A stretch of DNA of 64,000 nt from Gigaspora margarita (Eukaryota > Glomeromycota > Glomeromycetes > Diversisporales > Gigasporaceae): the NCBI GenBank assembly GCA_009809945.1, contig WTPW01000440.1, forward strand, positions 180,600 through 244,599. The letters run 5' to 3'. This document shows, piece after piece, positions 53,201 through 64,000 of this stretch; positions within the stretch are counted from its first letter, which is position 1, and every line of letters starts with the position of its first letter. The notes under the pieces were generated by a model. The model saw nothing but the letters and a program-made list of their open reading frames with translations. It was not told the origin of the DNA and searched no databases. A program made the position numbers and the translations under genes.

Positions 53201-53391
53201 ATTTCAGGTCATGTAAGGTTAATTTTATTGGTTACTCTTTATATACTGAAATTTCTATTAGTATTCAGTTTAGAAAGAGAAATTTTGAATTTCAACCTTC
53301 CTTTATACTGAACGAAATCTCTTGGGATGGCCTGTTTGGATTAGAGAAAGGTGACTATAATATTGATTATCTTTATTTGAAAAATTAAGAA
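53200..53391 (+). pseudogene. Unknown partial coding segment
   Basis: An open frame runs from the border of the foldback element: SCKVNFIGYSLYTEISISIQ, FRKRNFEFQPSFILNEISWD and GLFGLEKGDYNIDYLYLKN, ending at TAA near 53389. The composition (balanced aromatic and charged residues, no homopolymers) looks like real protein. No start codon belongs to it; the ATG at 53155 lies in the repeat. Family unknown. Confidence 0.4.
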
Positions 53392-54890
53392 CAATTATTA
53401 TAAAATGCACTTATGGTGTTTTACTATTATAGAAAATTAGATTTGCAAATCTGTGTAACAAAAACAAAAAAATAAATTTTTATAAAACAAAAAATAAATT
53501 TTAATTACTTTAGGGTTAGAGTAAAGCCTGGGATTTTATCTAAGCATTAGTATAAACAAAATTTATTAAGAATTTTTTTTATTAGAATTCCAAAACTGGT
53601 TTCATAAGCAAAATTTTGAGATATGAATGTTTGTTTAAAAAAATAAACAAAAAAATGAAATTTATATTACACCAAATCTAAAATTATGATTCACTATTCT
53701 AATATTTTGTGTAGCATGGTATAACATACTATAAGTGCATTTTAGTAAAACTCAATTAAGAAAATCAAAAAAATATAGAAAATTTTAAGTATTTCTGTTA
53801 GAGATATTTAACCTATATATTGCTAGTCTGAAACTATATCTGATTATTTAATTGCCAATCTGGATAAGATCAGCATTTTTCTATATTTGAAATTAGAGTA
53901 AAATAAATCTATAAACAATGTAGAACAAAATCTAAATCTGGCCTGCATATATAAAATTTTTATATGATTTAAAAATATTTGAAGATATTTTTATTTATAT
54001 CTTCTTATTTACTAGTCTGATTTTAATACTTTTTACTAGTAGAAGCATAAAACCTGCTCTACAACTTTATTTAGAGCCAAAAATAATGTTTATTAGTACA
54101 AAAAATCTTTTTATAAGGGTCATCATCAGATTTGATAATATATTGTTTATTATAAAGTCCCAAATATAACAACTCCAAAATAAGCAACCCCACATTTTGA
54201 GACCAAAATACTAGAAAAATAAATAAACAACCCCTTTAAAATTGTTAAATACAGAATAAATTTTATTAAGATAGACCAATAGAATTAAATATTTTAAAGT
54301 TACTGAATTTAAGCAACTCTTAAAAAATTAAGCCAAAATAAGTGGCTTAGAGGGTTGCTTATATTTGGGACTTTACAATATTTATTTGTTTATTCAAATT
54401 CCAAATATAGTAATAATATAGCTATAGTGCCAATCTTATCCAAATTAGTAATTAACTTATTTAGAGTTAGAGTTACATAGGGTTAGAACAAAAGCAAGTT
54501 ATATAAGCAAAATCACTTTTTGATACTTTTAATTAGTGCTTGCAATAGGTTTAGATAGCTATTTTTGATATTTATTCACATTTTTTATTTTTTTATACTT
54601 TTTGTTATTGTTTTTGTTTTGTTGGGCTAATCTGTGATTATTGTTATTTGTGATACACAAAAATGGCTATTACATGGCTATTTTATATTTTAATTTGCTT
54701 TTAGATCCAAAATATTATTATTAGACATTTTTAACTAGAAATACCTAAAAATACCCAAAAACATATATACCAAAATAATGTATTTTTTGGAGCTAAACAA
54801 TTCCACTTAGTGCTAAAAGTTATAATCTATCAGTACAATTTTTGCATTATGCTGAATTTTTTATATTTTTATTAATAAAAATATAGAAAA
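53392..54890. other. AT-rich intergenic stretch
   Basis: No gene is identified. AAGTCCCAAATATAACAACT near 54155 and its inverse AAGTCCCAAATATAAGCAAC-like end near 54350-54375 suggest another small inverted-repeat element at about 54150-54380. Confidence 0.4.
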
Positions 54891-54894
54891 TTCA

Positions 54895-55130
54895 GATAAA
54901 TAATAACTTTAAATTTTAAATAAACTTGTTTAGCACCAAAAGATATATTATATTAGTACATTCTTTTAATTTTTTAATTTTTAAATAAAGGTAAACAAAA
55001 TTGCATTTTTGATACAAATTTACTAATTTTACTTATCTTTATTTTAAAAATTAAAAAAATTAAATAATTATATACCAAAATAATATAATATTTAGTGCTA
55101 AACAAATTTATTTAGGGCTTAAAGTTAGAA
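54895..55130. repeat. Foldback repeat
   Basis: TTTAGCACCAAAAGATATAT TATATTAG and AATTTTTTAATTTTTAAATA AAGGTAA face their inverses (TTACTTATCTTTATTTTAAA, AATATAATATTTAGTGCTAAA). The outer word is related to the satellite at 60.0-61.4 kb (TTTGATGCTAAACAAGTTTA). Confidence 0.6.
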
Positions 55131-55248
55131 TTAATTAGCAGTTACATAATATATCATATGAATCTTTTTTATATATAAAATTATAAAAAATATATATATA
55201 TAAAATTTCTATAAACTTTGAAGTCAAGTATCTTTTATTTACATATTA

Positions 55249-56208
55249 CCGTATAAGCGCGAAATAACGGGCCAGGGCGTTATTTCGAAATCTGGACACC
55301 CCCAAAATAACATTTAGTGTCTCGAATTAATGCCCATGCGCGTCCCGAATTAACGCGCCCCAGATATAACCAGTAATTGATTCGTGTGGCAATTCAACTG
55401 CATCGTTGACATGGGCCATAAAAACTTAGTATTTATAGCTGTTCTTATCTATATAGTAAAAAATTTACCGAATGATTATTTTGCTGCTTCAATAAGTTTT
55501 TGATTTTTGGTAATGCAATATCTTGTTATTTACAGCTGATTCGAAAATTAGTGGGACATTTGAAAAATTTTCTTGTTTTTGAAACCTTTCGGTTTCGTCT
55601 TATGAAACATCTAACTCTTCGGAAACCATGTCACAGTCTTCGGAACTTCGGTCCGATAATGGTGATGCGATTTCCGAAGAGTTAGATGATTCATCCGAAA
55701 GGTTTCAAAAACGAGAAAAATTTTCAAGTGTCCAACTAATTTTCAAATCATCTGTAATATAAGTGATAAGGTTAAATAAAATTCGAGCCAATCATTTATG
55801 TGAGATTGGATAATTATTAAGAATAAAAGTGACTACTGTATTTGATCAGAAATTATAAGCCCGATTATGAATTTCTTATGAGTGCTAATGAATTTTTGTA
55901 TGCATATAACCTAGTTGCTTATAAATGTCTGTACATATGCACCTGATTACTTATAAATTTAGTACACTTATTATAATTTTATACGCTTAGNTGATTTATC
56001 ACTTTGTTANCCNCTTTANAGTTTTTAAATATATNTNTATNAAACAATATTTTTAGGTCTTATTATGCAAGTTGCATGCGCGTTATTTTAAAAATCTTTG
56101 ACTCCGAAAATCAGTTCTTATTTCGAAATAATGCGCATGCGCGTACTCGAAATAACGCGCCGGTCAATCAATTAACGCGCAAGGGAGCGTTATTTCACAC
56201 TTGTACGG
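55249..56208. mobile_element. TA-flanked element with GCGC-rich ends
   Basis: CCGTATAAGCGCGAAATAAC at 55249 is inverted at the right as GTTATTTCACACTTGTACGG ending 56208. TA flanks both (55247-55248, 56209-56210). CGAAATAACGCGCC and TTAACGCGC words are repeated at both ends, an unusual GC-rich island in this AT-rich DNA. A second MITE (55533-55754) is nested inside. No transposase is recognised. Confidence 0.75.
55533..55754. mobile_element. TA-flanked palindromic MITE, copy 2 of the 23172 family
   Basis: CAGCTGATTCGAAAATTAGT at 55533 is inverted at the right (ACTAATTTTCAAATCATCTG) ending 55754, with TA on both sides. Nearly all of it folds: TTGTTTTTGAAACCTTTCGG and ATCTAACTCTTCGGAA pair with inverses downstream. 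Confidence 0.8.
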
Positions 56209-56225
56209 TAATTTAAAATTAAATT

Positions 56226-56471
56226 TTGCAATTATATGAGCAAAAAAATGAGAATATAAAACATTACAACTTTTTCAATGATTACTTGGACCAAATTTTC
56301 CTATTTAAAAAAACAAAAAGTTTTTTGTTGGAGTATTGCCTATACTTGATGTATAGTAGAATAATACAGAAATATAGTTTTTATAAAGATCAACTTTCTA
56401 TTGGAGAACTCTTTTATATATTCATCTTACAAGCAAAAGCATCATTTTGCAAGTTAACTAGCAGGAGGTAG
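56226..56471 (+). pseudogene. Possible coding remnant, unknown
   Basis: An open frame of 81 codons just beyond the TA-flanked element (HYNFFNDYLDQIFLFKKTKS.., QLSIGELFYIFILQAKASF). It has somewhat protein-like composition but no recognisable family and no conserved neighbour. It may equally be chance in AT-rich DNA. Confidence 0.25.
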
Positions 56472-57346
56472 CACCCTTGTACAAGAAATTTTGGTAGTGA
56501 TATGTTTTTATTGTCAATGAAATAACCTGTAACAAAACAATAGAAAAACAACAAAAAAATGAGTTTCTTAATACACTCTTATTTAAATTTGATATAAGTA
56601 TCTCCTATCTTCACTTTGTCCTATTATGCTATTTTCAAAATTTTTTTGAAAAAGTAAGCGATTTGGTTTACTCCATCAAAAGATTGGCATTGTTTATATT
56701 TTTTATTTTCAGATGGACTCAGTAGAATGCAACCACATATCTGTTTTGTTTCAATATAATGCTATATAATAATGATCTAGCATCTTTGGTTAAAGGGATA
56801 TTCAAAAATAAAATAATAAGTTAGAAAAAATTTTAATACTAAGATAAAGCTTTAAAAACCTGGCATGGGTTATAATAGTGTACTTATTATAAATTGTTTC
56901 TTTTTTTCTCTGCCTTTTTCTTGTTTTTTTATTTTGTTTTTTTTTTATTTTGGTATTTGTTTAGGTTTTGTAGTACTCCTCTATTTATTTTTTATATTTA
57001 TATTTATATTTATTTTTTTTTTCTTAGTTATTTGGAATTTTGTAATCTTCTGCTCGTGAAGGTTGAAAAAAAGGTTTTAGAAAAAAAAAGTTTATAATCA
57101 TGATAAGCTTAGAATGTAAAGACTTTTCAGTAATATAGTAATTATTTAGTGCAGAATAATTAATATTGAGAAAAACTTTACTATAGCAAATTGAATATAA
57201 GTAATTTGGACTTTAGTTACAAAGAGCAGGATTAGCTAGTACTTAGAAAATTAGATAGGCATTAGTTATAATTAGCATAGATCTATAGGGTTATAATAAC
57301 CTAATTAAGTACTAACATAATTGCTGAATAATAATAATAATAATAT

Positions 57347-57549
57347 GACAGGGTAAAACCTGAGTCACCAGCTAGTAAAATTTACTATGTATAGTGAAAC
57401 CTGCTATATAGATCACATGAAGGTTGAAATCTACTTTTGTATAATAAAAAACATAGCTAAACTCAAATTTCACCTAACCCCTAACTCAAACTCAGATTCC
57501 ACTCTATATAGTGAATTTTACTAGCTGGTGACTCAGATTTCATCCTGTT
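57347..57549. mobile_element. MITE with 45-50 bp TIRs inserted in an (AAT)n microsatellite
   Basis: ACAGGGTAAAACCTGAGTCA and CCAGCTAGTAAAATTTACTA at the left are inverted at the right (TTTTACTAGCTGGTGACTCA, GATTTCATCCTGT). AAT/ATA trinucleotide runs lie on both sides, hiding the target duplication. Confidence 0.75.
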
Positions 57550-58090
57550 CTATAATAATAATAATAATAATTATAAAAAAGAAGAATAAACTTACCTTTT
57601 CTACCAAGTTACAGTTCTGTTATTTTGGTACAAATAGAAATGAAACTTTGCTAAAAACAAATATTTGCCTAATTTTAAGCTTATAATTATTATCTATGTA
57701 CTAAAGTTAAAATTTTTAACAAACTTTTTTTTATTAAGATAATCTACTTTTGGCTCTTAAGCAAAGTTGTTTGGTATATAATTTTACTTGCAATCAAAGT
57801 CAAAATCACTTTCTCAGACCTTTTACTAAATAAAAAATAGTTTAGATTAGAAAAAAATTTTTTAAAAATTTGTTTTAACTTTAACACCATTTTTCATATA
57901 GTAAAAAGTCCAAAAAAAAGTATGTTTATTTTTAGTTATTAGTAAAATTACACACCAAACAACTTTGTTTAAGATCCCAAAGTAGGTTATTTTAATAAAA
58001 AAAATTTTGTATTAAAAAACTAAAAATTTTAACTATTATAGTAGTCTTATATTGGTATTATATATTAATGCATTTGGGGTCTTCAATGTT

Positions 58091-58992
58091 AGGGGGCTTC
58101 CAGAAATTACATAATTTTTTGTTACTAATAAATTTCAAAATTTTACCCACTCACCCACACCTGATACTCTATTAGCCAATCAAATTTTATATTTTTAAAA
58201 GTTATTTATATTTTTCAATTTATGAAATTGATAATAACTATTGCTTTACTGGACCAATTTAGATAATTTAACTACCAAAATGTTTGCTGTGCTAAGACGA
58301 TTCTAACCTCAAAATCGTTAAAATCTAATCACAGGATCCCAAGATCATTCAACTTATGTGTAATTTTAATAGTATTTTTTAGAATTACTAAGTAAATTCC
58401 TTTAATATTGAATAACTTTTGATCCACTGGCCCATTTTGGATGATTTAACTACCAAAATGTTCATCTTATTGAGACGATTCTAAAAGCCCAAAATCGCCA
58501 AATTCTAATCACAGGATTCCAAGATCGATAAAGATTTTATTGTTTTTTTTAACAATACAAATCTTTATCAATCTTGAAATTCTGTAATTAAAATTTAGTG
58601 GTTTTGGGCTTGTTAGAATCGTCTCACTGAGACGAAGATTTTGGTGGTTAAATCATCCAAAACGAGCAAGTAGATCAAAAGTTATTCAATATTAAATAAA
58701 TTTACTTAGTGTTCTAAAAAAATCACTATTAAAATTACACAAAAGTTGAATGATCTTAGGATCCTGTGATTAGATTTTAATGATTTAGGGCTTGTTAGAA
58801 TCGTCTCAGTGAGACGAACATTATGGTAGTTAAATTATCTAAATCAGCCCAATAGAGCAATAGTTATTAATATTCTATAATTTTATACTTTTGAACAGAA
58901 TTATAAAATTTTGACCAGAATTATAATTATAACCTGATATTTTCGGGACCCCACCCACCCACTAAAAATTACGTAATTTCTGGAAGTCCCCT
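58091..58992. mobile_element. Large foldback element with nested GTCTCA/TGAGAC palindromes
   Basis: AGGGGGCTTCCAGAAATTAC and CCCACTCACCCACACCTGAT at the left face ATCAGG..CCCACCCACCCAC..and GTAATTTCTGGAAGTCCCCT at the right. Inside are repeated blocks GCCCATTTTGGATGATTTAA, CTACCAAAATGTTCATC and TGAGACGATTCTAA..GCCCAAAATCG in both orientations, so the whole 900 bp can fold on itself. A second copy of the ends lies at 59455 and 61735. Confidence 0.75.
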
Positions 58993-59999
58993 TATCTGAA
59001 TGCATTAATATTATGTTATAAGGTAAATGATCTACAAAATATCAAATAACAAGAGTAATAGTGCCAGATTTTTATCTGTCACCTAATATAAATAATATTG
59101 TAAAACATGATTGAAATGTGACTTGATAATATGTAAACTATTAGTTTTCTGGCATTTGGTCGACAAAGAGGTAACAAATAAATTAATAATAAATTTATTA
59201 AAAGGAATGATATGGTTTGATCAGTTTTCTGGCCATTTGATTAATATTCATTATTAGTAAATTAGCAGTTAGTGACCAGATTTTTGAAAAGTGATAAATA
59301 AGTTATTAAGAAGATTAGTTCACATTTTTAAATTGAATTTAAATTGGCTTCAAACGAAAAAATGCAGTTTATGAGAAATTTTATTAAGATAATTGATTTA
59401 GAATTACTAACAAAAGTTGTGCTTTGAGTAAAAAAAATAGTAGCTTCTTAGAAAGCTTTTAGAAATCAGCTAATTTCTGGGTGGGTGGGTGGTTTAGCTA
59501 AAGTATCAGGTGTAATTCTGGCCAAAATTTCATAATTCTGACCAAAGATACAAAATTATTTTTAATAATATTTAATAATTGATAACTTTTGATCTACTGG
59601 ACCAAATTTGATGATCTAATCACCAAAATGATCCTCTCAATAAGAGGATTCTAGAAGCCCAAAATCATAAAAATTTAATCACAGGAATCTATAAACAGAA
59701 TAGAGTTGTGTTACTGTTGTGTTATTATAAAAGTTCTATAATTTATTAAATAATTATAAACCATTTATAGTAATACAAATTTATTCTAATTCTAGGATCT
59801 TGTAATTGGATTTTAACGATTTTGGACTTGTTTAGTGCTCCTAAGTCTGGTTTGGGTCCAGTCCAAGTTCGAACTGGACTCAAACTCTAAAATTTACTAA
59901 GTTTCAAACTCAAACTCAAAATCAATTATATGTCCAGTTCAGGTTTGGTCCGAAGCTTGAAAACTAATTTGAGTCAAATATACATATATGTATTTTTTG

Positions 60000-61370
60000 A
60001 TGCTGAACAAGTCTACTTAGTGCAAGTAGTTAGAATCAATTAGTAAATTTAGAGAATCTTAGCAATTTGTAAAATTTTAATAAAATTATTAAAAATATCC
60101 AATTGCATAAAATTTTACTAATTTAATCTCACTTCTTTCACTAAGTAAACTTGTTATGCATTAAAAAATACATCATAACAGTATATTTTATTTTATAGTT
60201 TATAAAATTTGAATAAAATATGCTTAATTTTAAAAATTTTTATCAAAAATCCAAAATTAGGCATCTTTTCTTCAAATTTTATAAAATACAAAATAAAGTA
60301 TGCCAATACAATGTATATTTTGATGCTATACAAGTTTACTTAGTGCAAGAAGTTAGAATCAATTAGTAAAATTTAGAGAATAATAGCAATTTGTAAAATT
60401 TTTTTAATAAAATTATTAAAAATATCAAATTATATAATTTTACTAATTTATTCCTATTTTTTCACTAAGTAAACTTGTTAAATATTAAAAAATGCATCAT
60501 ATTAGCAAATTTTATTTTGTATTTTATAAAATTTAAATAAAGATGCTTAATTTTGAAAATTTCATCAAAAATTCAAAATTAGGCCATACAAATTTAATTA
60601 CTTGGCTTTCATAACACGAAACTTTTTAATTGACCCGGCCAGCTGGCTTTTTTTTTAAATTTCATATATAAAATTTTACAAAATTATAAAAAAATTTTTT
60701 TAAATTCCACGCGGTTATTAAAACATATAAAAAAATTTTTAGAAGTTTAGAAATTTTGACCCGGCCGGGTTGTGAAAACCAATTGATTAATTTTGTATGG
60801 CCTTAGGCATCTTTTTTTCAAATTTTATAAAATACCAAATAAAATATACTGATATGACATATATTTTGATACTAAACAAGTTTACTTAGTGCAATAAGTT
60901 AGGATTGATTAGTAATATTTAGAGATTTATAGCAATTTGTAAAATTTTATTAATAAAATTATTAAAAACATCAAATTGTATAATATTTTACTAATTTAAT
61001 CTCACTTCTTTACTAAGTAAACTTGTTCAGCATCAAAATATACATAATATTAGCATATTTTAATTTGTATTTTATATAATTTGAATAAAAGATGCTTAAT
61101 TTTGTAAATTTTTATCAAAAATTCAAAATTAAGCATCATTTTTTCAAATTTTATAAAATATAAAATAAAACATGCCAATATAATATATTTTTTGATTCAA
61201 ACAAGTTTACTTAGTAAAATAAGTTAGATAAAGTTAGTAAAATTACATATAATTTGATATTTTTGATAATTTTATTAATAAAATTCTTCAAATTGTTATG
61301 ATTTTTAAATTTTATTAATCGATTCTAACTTCTTGCACTAAGTAAACATGTTCAGCATCAAAAAATACAT
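60000..61370. repeat. Satellite, about 320-bp unit, four copies
   Basis: Units begin near 60000, 60329, 60867 and 61190 with TTTTGATGCT-AACAAGTTTA CTTAGTGCAA. They pass through TTAGCAATTTGTAAAATTT, TAATCTCACTTCTTTCACTA AGTAAACTTGTT and ATGCTTAATTTTGAAAA. Each unit contains its own inverse halves. The second unit is lengthened by a 221-bp Harbinger-like MITE. Confidence 0.75.
60582..60802. mobile_element. PIF/Harbinger-like MITE in the satellite
   Basis: GGCCATACAAATTTAATTAC at 60582 is inverted at the right as TTAATTTTGTATGGCC ending 60802. TTA flanks both sides. The other satellite units show the empty site (TCAAAATTAGGCATC). GACCCGGCC words lie inside both ends. Its ends relate to the 22025/25223/31903 family but it is a single unit. 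Confidence 0.85.
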
Positions 61371-62220
61371 ATATGTATATTAGATTCAAACTACTTACAA
61401 ATGTTGGACCAAATTTAAACTAAACTCAAACTTTACTAAAAATTTGAATAAGTTTGGTCCAAAATTCAAACCCAGACATGAACTTACCAAAGCCCAGTCC
61501 AGTCCAGGTTTGTAGAAGCACTAGGCTTGCTAGAATTCTCTCATTAAAAGGATCATTTTAGTAGTTAAATTATCTAATTTGGTCTAGTAGAACAAAAGTT
61601 ATTTACTATTAAATATTATATCTAATCTTTTAATATTCATAAAATCTGATTGGCTAATTGGGGTATCAGGTGTGGGTGAGTAGGAGTAGGCTTATAGTAA
61701 ACAAAAACTAGCTGATTTCTGGAAGCTCTCTTAAGACTAGTTTTATTGTTTTATTATTAAAATTTTTTGCTATGATCAAAAAATGTATCAAAATATATCT
61801 AAAAGAATGATTTGCAAGAAAAAAATAGACCATCAAACAAAAAATGCGTTAATGAGACATTTTATTAAGATAATAATTTGAGTTATTAAAAAATATTGTT
61901 CTTTGAGCAAAAAAAATAGTAGTTTCTTAAGACCAGTTTGTTGTTTTATTATTAAAATTGTTTGCTACGATCAAAAAACGTATCAAAATGTATCTAAAAG
62001 AATGATTTGCAAAAAAAATGGACTATCAAATGAACAAATGCATTTATAAGAAATTTTATTAAGACAATTTATTTAGAGATATTAACAAAAGATGTTCTTT
62101 GAGTGAAAAAAATGGTAGTTTCATAAGACCAGTTTTATGGTTTTATTATTATAATTTTTTGCTATGATCAAAAAACTTATCAAGTGTATCTAAAAGAACA
62201 ATAAGGAAAAAATGGAGGTT

Positions 62221-62857
62221 CTGAACGAAAAAAAACTATTCTGAAGTGAATATACAATCAAATACCCTAAAAATCTATATTCACTTTTTTCTATATTATC
62301 TATCAACTTTGTTAAGCCATAGCATTGTATTCTATTGTGACTATTCATAGTCACTACTTTGATTTTGTAATTTTTCGGTTTTATCAAAAATGAAAATTAA
62401 CGAAAATCTGATTTTGAGAGTTAATTGAAAATCTTGGATATCTCTATCAATATTAATCTGTTTTAGCTAAAATTTTAATAGCATGCTTATGAATACCTAC
62501 TCTATCAACTTACTTAGTAGCATTTTGATGTTTTATTTTGAGAAATATCTTTCAGAATATGTTAAATTTAAGTGAAATTTTCAAAAACATATAAAAATAG
62601 AGATTTTAATAGACAAAAAGTTGCTCTAAAAGTTTTAATTAATAGACAAGTTAGTATATGTTAATAAAATTTATTGAAAATTTGATTCGTATAAAAATTT
62701 TTAAATAACAAATAAAAAAAATAAAAAAATTATTAAGCCCATTTGATACACATTCTGTTGTATATCATAAATATATATTGTATAAAATGTAAAAAAAAAA
62801 CTTAAAAAAAAAAGCTGTTTTATACTATTTTATTCGACATTTTCACATTTTTTGAAA
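62221..62857. other. AT-rich intergenic stretch
   Basis: No gene is supportable; the minus-strand open frame at 62190-62387 has low-complexity content and overlaps repeats. Confidence 0.4.
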
Positions 62858-63000
62858 TTAGGAATTTTTGTTCAACATAGCAACTTGGCTTATAATCTAA
62901 GAATATGTAAATATTACAAATATCAATTTGTCCAATTAGGAATTTTTGTCCAATATAGTAACTTGCCTTATAATCTAAGAATGTGTAAATAAATTAAATT
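62858..63000. repeat. Tandem duplication, about 75-bp unit
   Basis: AATTAGGAATTTTTGT-CAA, ATAG-AACTTG-CTTATAATC and TAAGAAT-TGTAAAT occur twice in succession. Confidence 0.75.
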
Positions 63001-63086
63001 TTAATATAATTTAAAAAGTTTATTTCTAAATTCAATAAGAACTTTCTGATATCTAAATTACAATTTAAATCTATATTTATTTTTTT

Positions 63087-63285
63087 TTATTTTAATTTTT
63101 TTTTATTTAATTGATATATATCTTTTGTTAGTTTTATAAGCTCATTATTTTGTTTTTGAATAATATCTTGATAAATAATTTTATTTTTAGTTCTTATACA
63201 ATAAATATTTTTAAATAAACATCTATGACAGATTGGATTATTATCACATTATTTTTTAATACCAACATTTATTGCATGTGAGTTT
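63087..63285 (-). pseudogene. Cys-rich (zinc-binding?) gene fragment, unknown
   Basis: On the minus strand, CNKCWY precedes a stop. One base shifted, CDNNPICHRCLFKNIYCIRT KNKIIYQDIIQKQNNELI runs on, then KLTKDIYQLNKKKLK to TAA at 63087-63089. C-x2-C, C-x6-C-x2-C spacing followed by a coiled coil suggests a small zinc-binding module with a helical tail. One frameshift is needed. No family is assigned. It is divergent from the coding segment at 63537. Confidence 0.4.
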
Positions 63286-63536
63286 AGTTTTTTTTTTATA
63301 TATAGTTATTTTGATTGTTTATTAAAATTATATAAGTAAAATTTGTACCAACAAGATTTTTAGAAAATAGTGTTGATCAAAAATTTTATTACAATTGTGC
63401 TTACTGAATAGGAAAAAAATACATAAAAATAAACGTGACTATTGATAGTTTAAGTGTTGTTAGAGAATCAGTTGTTGGAAGATGATTGGCTAAACAGCTT
63501 GGGTATATGTTTATCAATAGTGGCTTATTGTATTGA

Positions 63537-64000
63537 TATTTCTCGTTAACATATTTTTATCTCACAAATGAACAAATTCAAACAAAGCTCATTACTCAAA
63601 AGAAAGAAATTATTAAGAATCCCTTATTTTATTTAAAAGAATTTAATATTGTCTATAATCTTGACAAATCAACTTATATGTTAAATNGAAAAAGAGCTGC
63701 TCAACTTGCTAAGAATAATGAAATCCGAAAGGTTATAAATAAGATTATCAAAGCATTTACAAGCTCAAAAGAATTTGTTGTAGTAAGGTATGATGCATCC
63801 ATAAATATTATTCCAGATGCTAATATTAAAAATTTTCTTACTGCTAATTTAACCACACATATTGCCAGAAGATATCTTGAAAACTATAATGATTAAAGTA
63901 AAAATATTCCATATTATGATATAAAAAAAGATATTTTATTACGTGATTCACATTTATACAAGTTTATTGAAGAAGCTGCTAAAATTTCAATATTAGTCAT
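63537..64000 (+). pseudogene. Unknown gene fragment running off the window
   Basis: From an upstream TGA at 63534 an open frame gives YFYLTNEQIQTKLITQKKEI, NPLFYLKEFNIVYNLDKSTY, KRAAQLAKNNEIRKVINKII and AFTSSKEFVVVRYDASINII. It then gives FLTANLTTHIARRYLENYND, an in-frame TAA at 63894-63896, and in the same frame SKNIPYYDIKKDILLRDSHL YKFIEEAAKIS up to the window edge. The coherent protein on both sides of the stop shows one gene, either interrupted by a premature stop or having a nearby intron. An ambiguous base at 63686 lies in the frame. Family not recognised. Confidence 0.55.

Larger units (their letters stand above)
59833..61523. mobile_element. hAT-like element carrying a 320-bp satellite
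   Basis: TAGTGCTCCTAAGTCTGG at 59833 faces a right end whose reverse complement begins TAGTGCTTCTACAAACCTGG (ending at 61523). The flanks GACTTGTT (59825-59832) and GGCTTGCT (61524-61531) form an 8-bp TSD with two mismatches. GTCCAGTCC, TCAAACTCAAACTC and GGTCC words crowd both ends. The interior is satellite (60000-61370) with no transposase. Confidence 0.7.
59455..61735. mobile_element. Second copy of the large foldback element, split by a hAT
   Basis: Left end GAAATCAGCTAATTTCTGGG TGGGTGGG with ATCAGGTG..AATTCTG; right end GGTATCAGGTGTGGGTGAG with AGCTGATTTCTGGAAGCTCT. The internal blocks CACCAAAATGATCCTCTCAA TAAGAGGATTCTAGAAGCCC and inverses correspond to those at 58.2-58.8 kb. A 1.7-kb hAT-like element (59833-61523) occupies the centre. 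Confidence 0.65.
59340..62220. repeat. Tandem repeat, about 190-bp unit, split by a foldback element
   Basis: Unit landmarks TAAGACCAGTTTTATTGTTT, GCTATGATCAAAAAA-GTATC, TCTAAAAGAATGATTTGC, AAATGCATTTATAAGAAATT, TTATTAAGATAAT and TTTGAG-AAAAAAAATAGTAG occur at 61730-61925, 61926-62120 and 62121-62220. A partial unit occurs at 59340-59455, so the foldback element at about 59455-61735 was inserted into the array. Confidence 0.7.

Noticed and set aside
56865-57097. Two hydrophobic frames suggesting a membrane protein
   Set aside because: They are Phe/Leu/Tyr runs from a T-rich tract with no conserved pattern or start context.
1-64000. Bacterial or viral operon in view of the nuclease genes
   Set aside because: Introns, eukaryotic transposons and uniform AT content show that the nuclease genes sit in nuclear fungal DNA; no adjacent methylase or antitoxin is seen.

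Overview
The window looks like nuclear DNA of an arbuscular mycorrhizal fungus (Glomeromycotina, Rhizophagus-like). This is inferred from the extreme AT content, short GT-AG introns, wreckage of expanded kinase/Sel1-repeat families, PD-(D/E)XK nuclease genes of the Mrr-like and Uma2-like kinds, bZIP-like genes and very dense repeats. No rRNA, tRNA, bacterial operon, CRISPR array or plasmid/phage module is visible. Almost every protein-coding segment carries in-frame stops or frameshifts. Only the small Mrr-like nuclease ORF at 6113-6535 is intact over its length. Two assembly gaps (10806-11459 and 22089-22312) make some long ORFs spurious.

Layout. 1-5 kb: broken gene, foldback and TIR MITEs, a Sel1-repeat pseudogene (minus) and a minisatellite. 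6.1-8.5 kb: Mrr-like nuclease plus a degenerate second nuclease-like segment, then a broken unknown gene (minus). 9.5-12.1 kb: two non-autonomous hAT elements. 12.1-14.4 kb: an unknown multi-exon gene with a MITE in an intron. 15.1-17.4 kb: a second broken unknown gene whose upstream repeats resemble those beyond the 8.5 kb gene. 17.7-23 kb and 27.4-29.4 kb: two copies of one long unknown repeat. The intact copy defines the empty sites for two insertions in the other copy: a 2.9 kb element that itself contains a piggyBac-like element (which contains a hAT relic) and a second hAT, and a Harbinger-like composite.

23.7-26.5 kb: a kinase pseudogene and a five-exon Uma2-like nuclease pseudogene with a different MITE in each of three introns. 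30.6-31.5 and 36.8-37.7 kb: two leucine-zipper genes, one with a MITE in its intron, the other with a tandemly duplicated exon plus intron. 38-42.3 kb: a mosaic of TA-flanked MITEs, a 171-bp near-perfect palindrome, a hAT MITE and a TIR element filled with palindromic TACTACATGTAGTA arrays. 43.3-50.1 kb: a decayed LINE (endonuclease, reverse transcriptase, RNase H) inserted into an AT-rich palindromic repeat and itself hit by three MITEs. 50-64 kb: mostly foldback repeats, satellites and MITEs, plus small coding remnants, including one coding segment running off the right edge.

The genes do not form a pathway. The informative content is the insertion history: terminal repeats, target-site duplications and empty sites allow many non-autonomous elements to be delimited and put in relative order. 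Superfamily labels rest on TSD length and terminal bases only. Coordinates were read by eye and may be off by a few bases.
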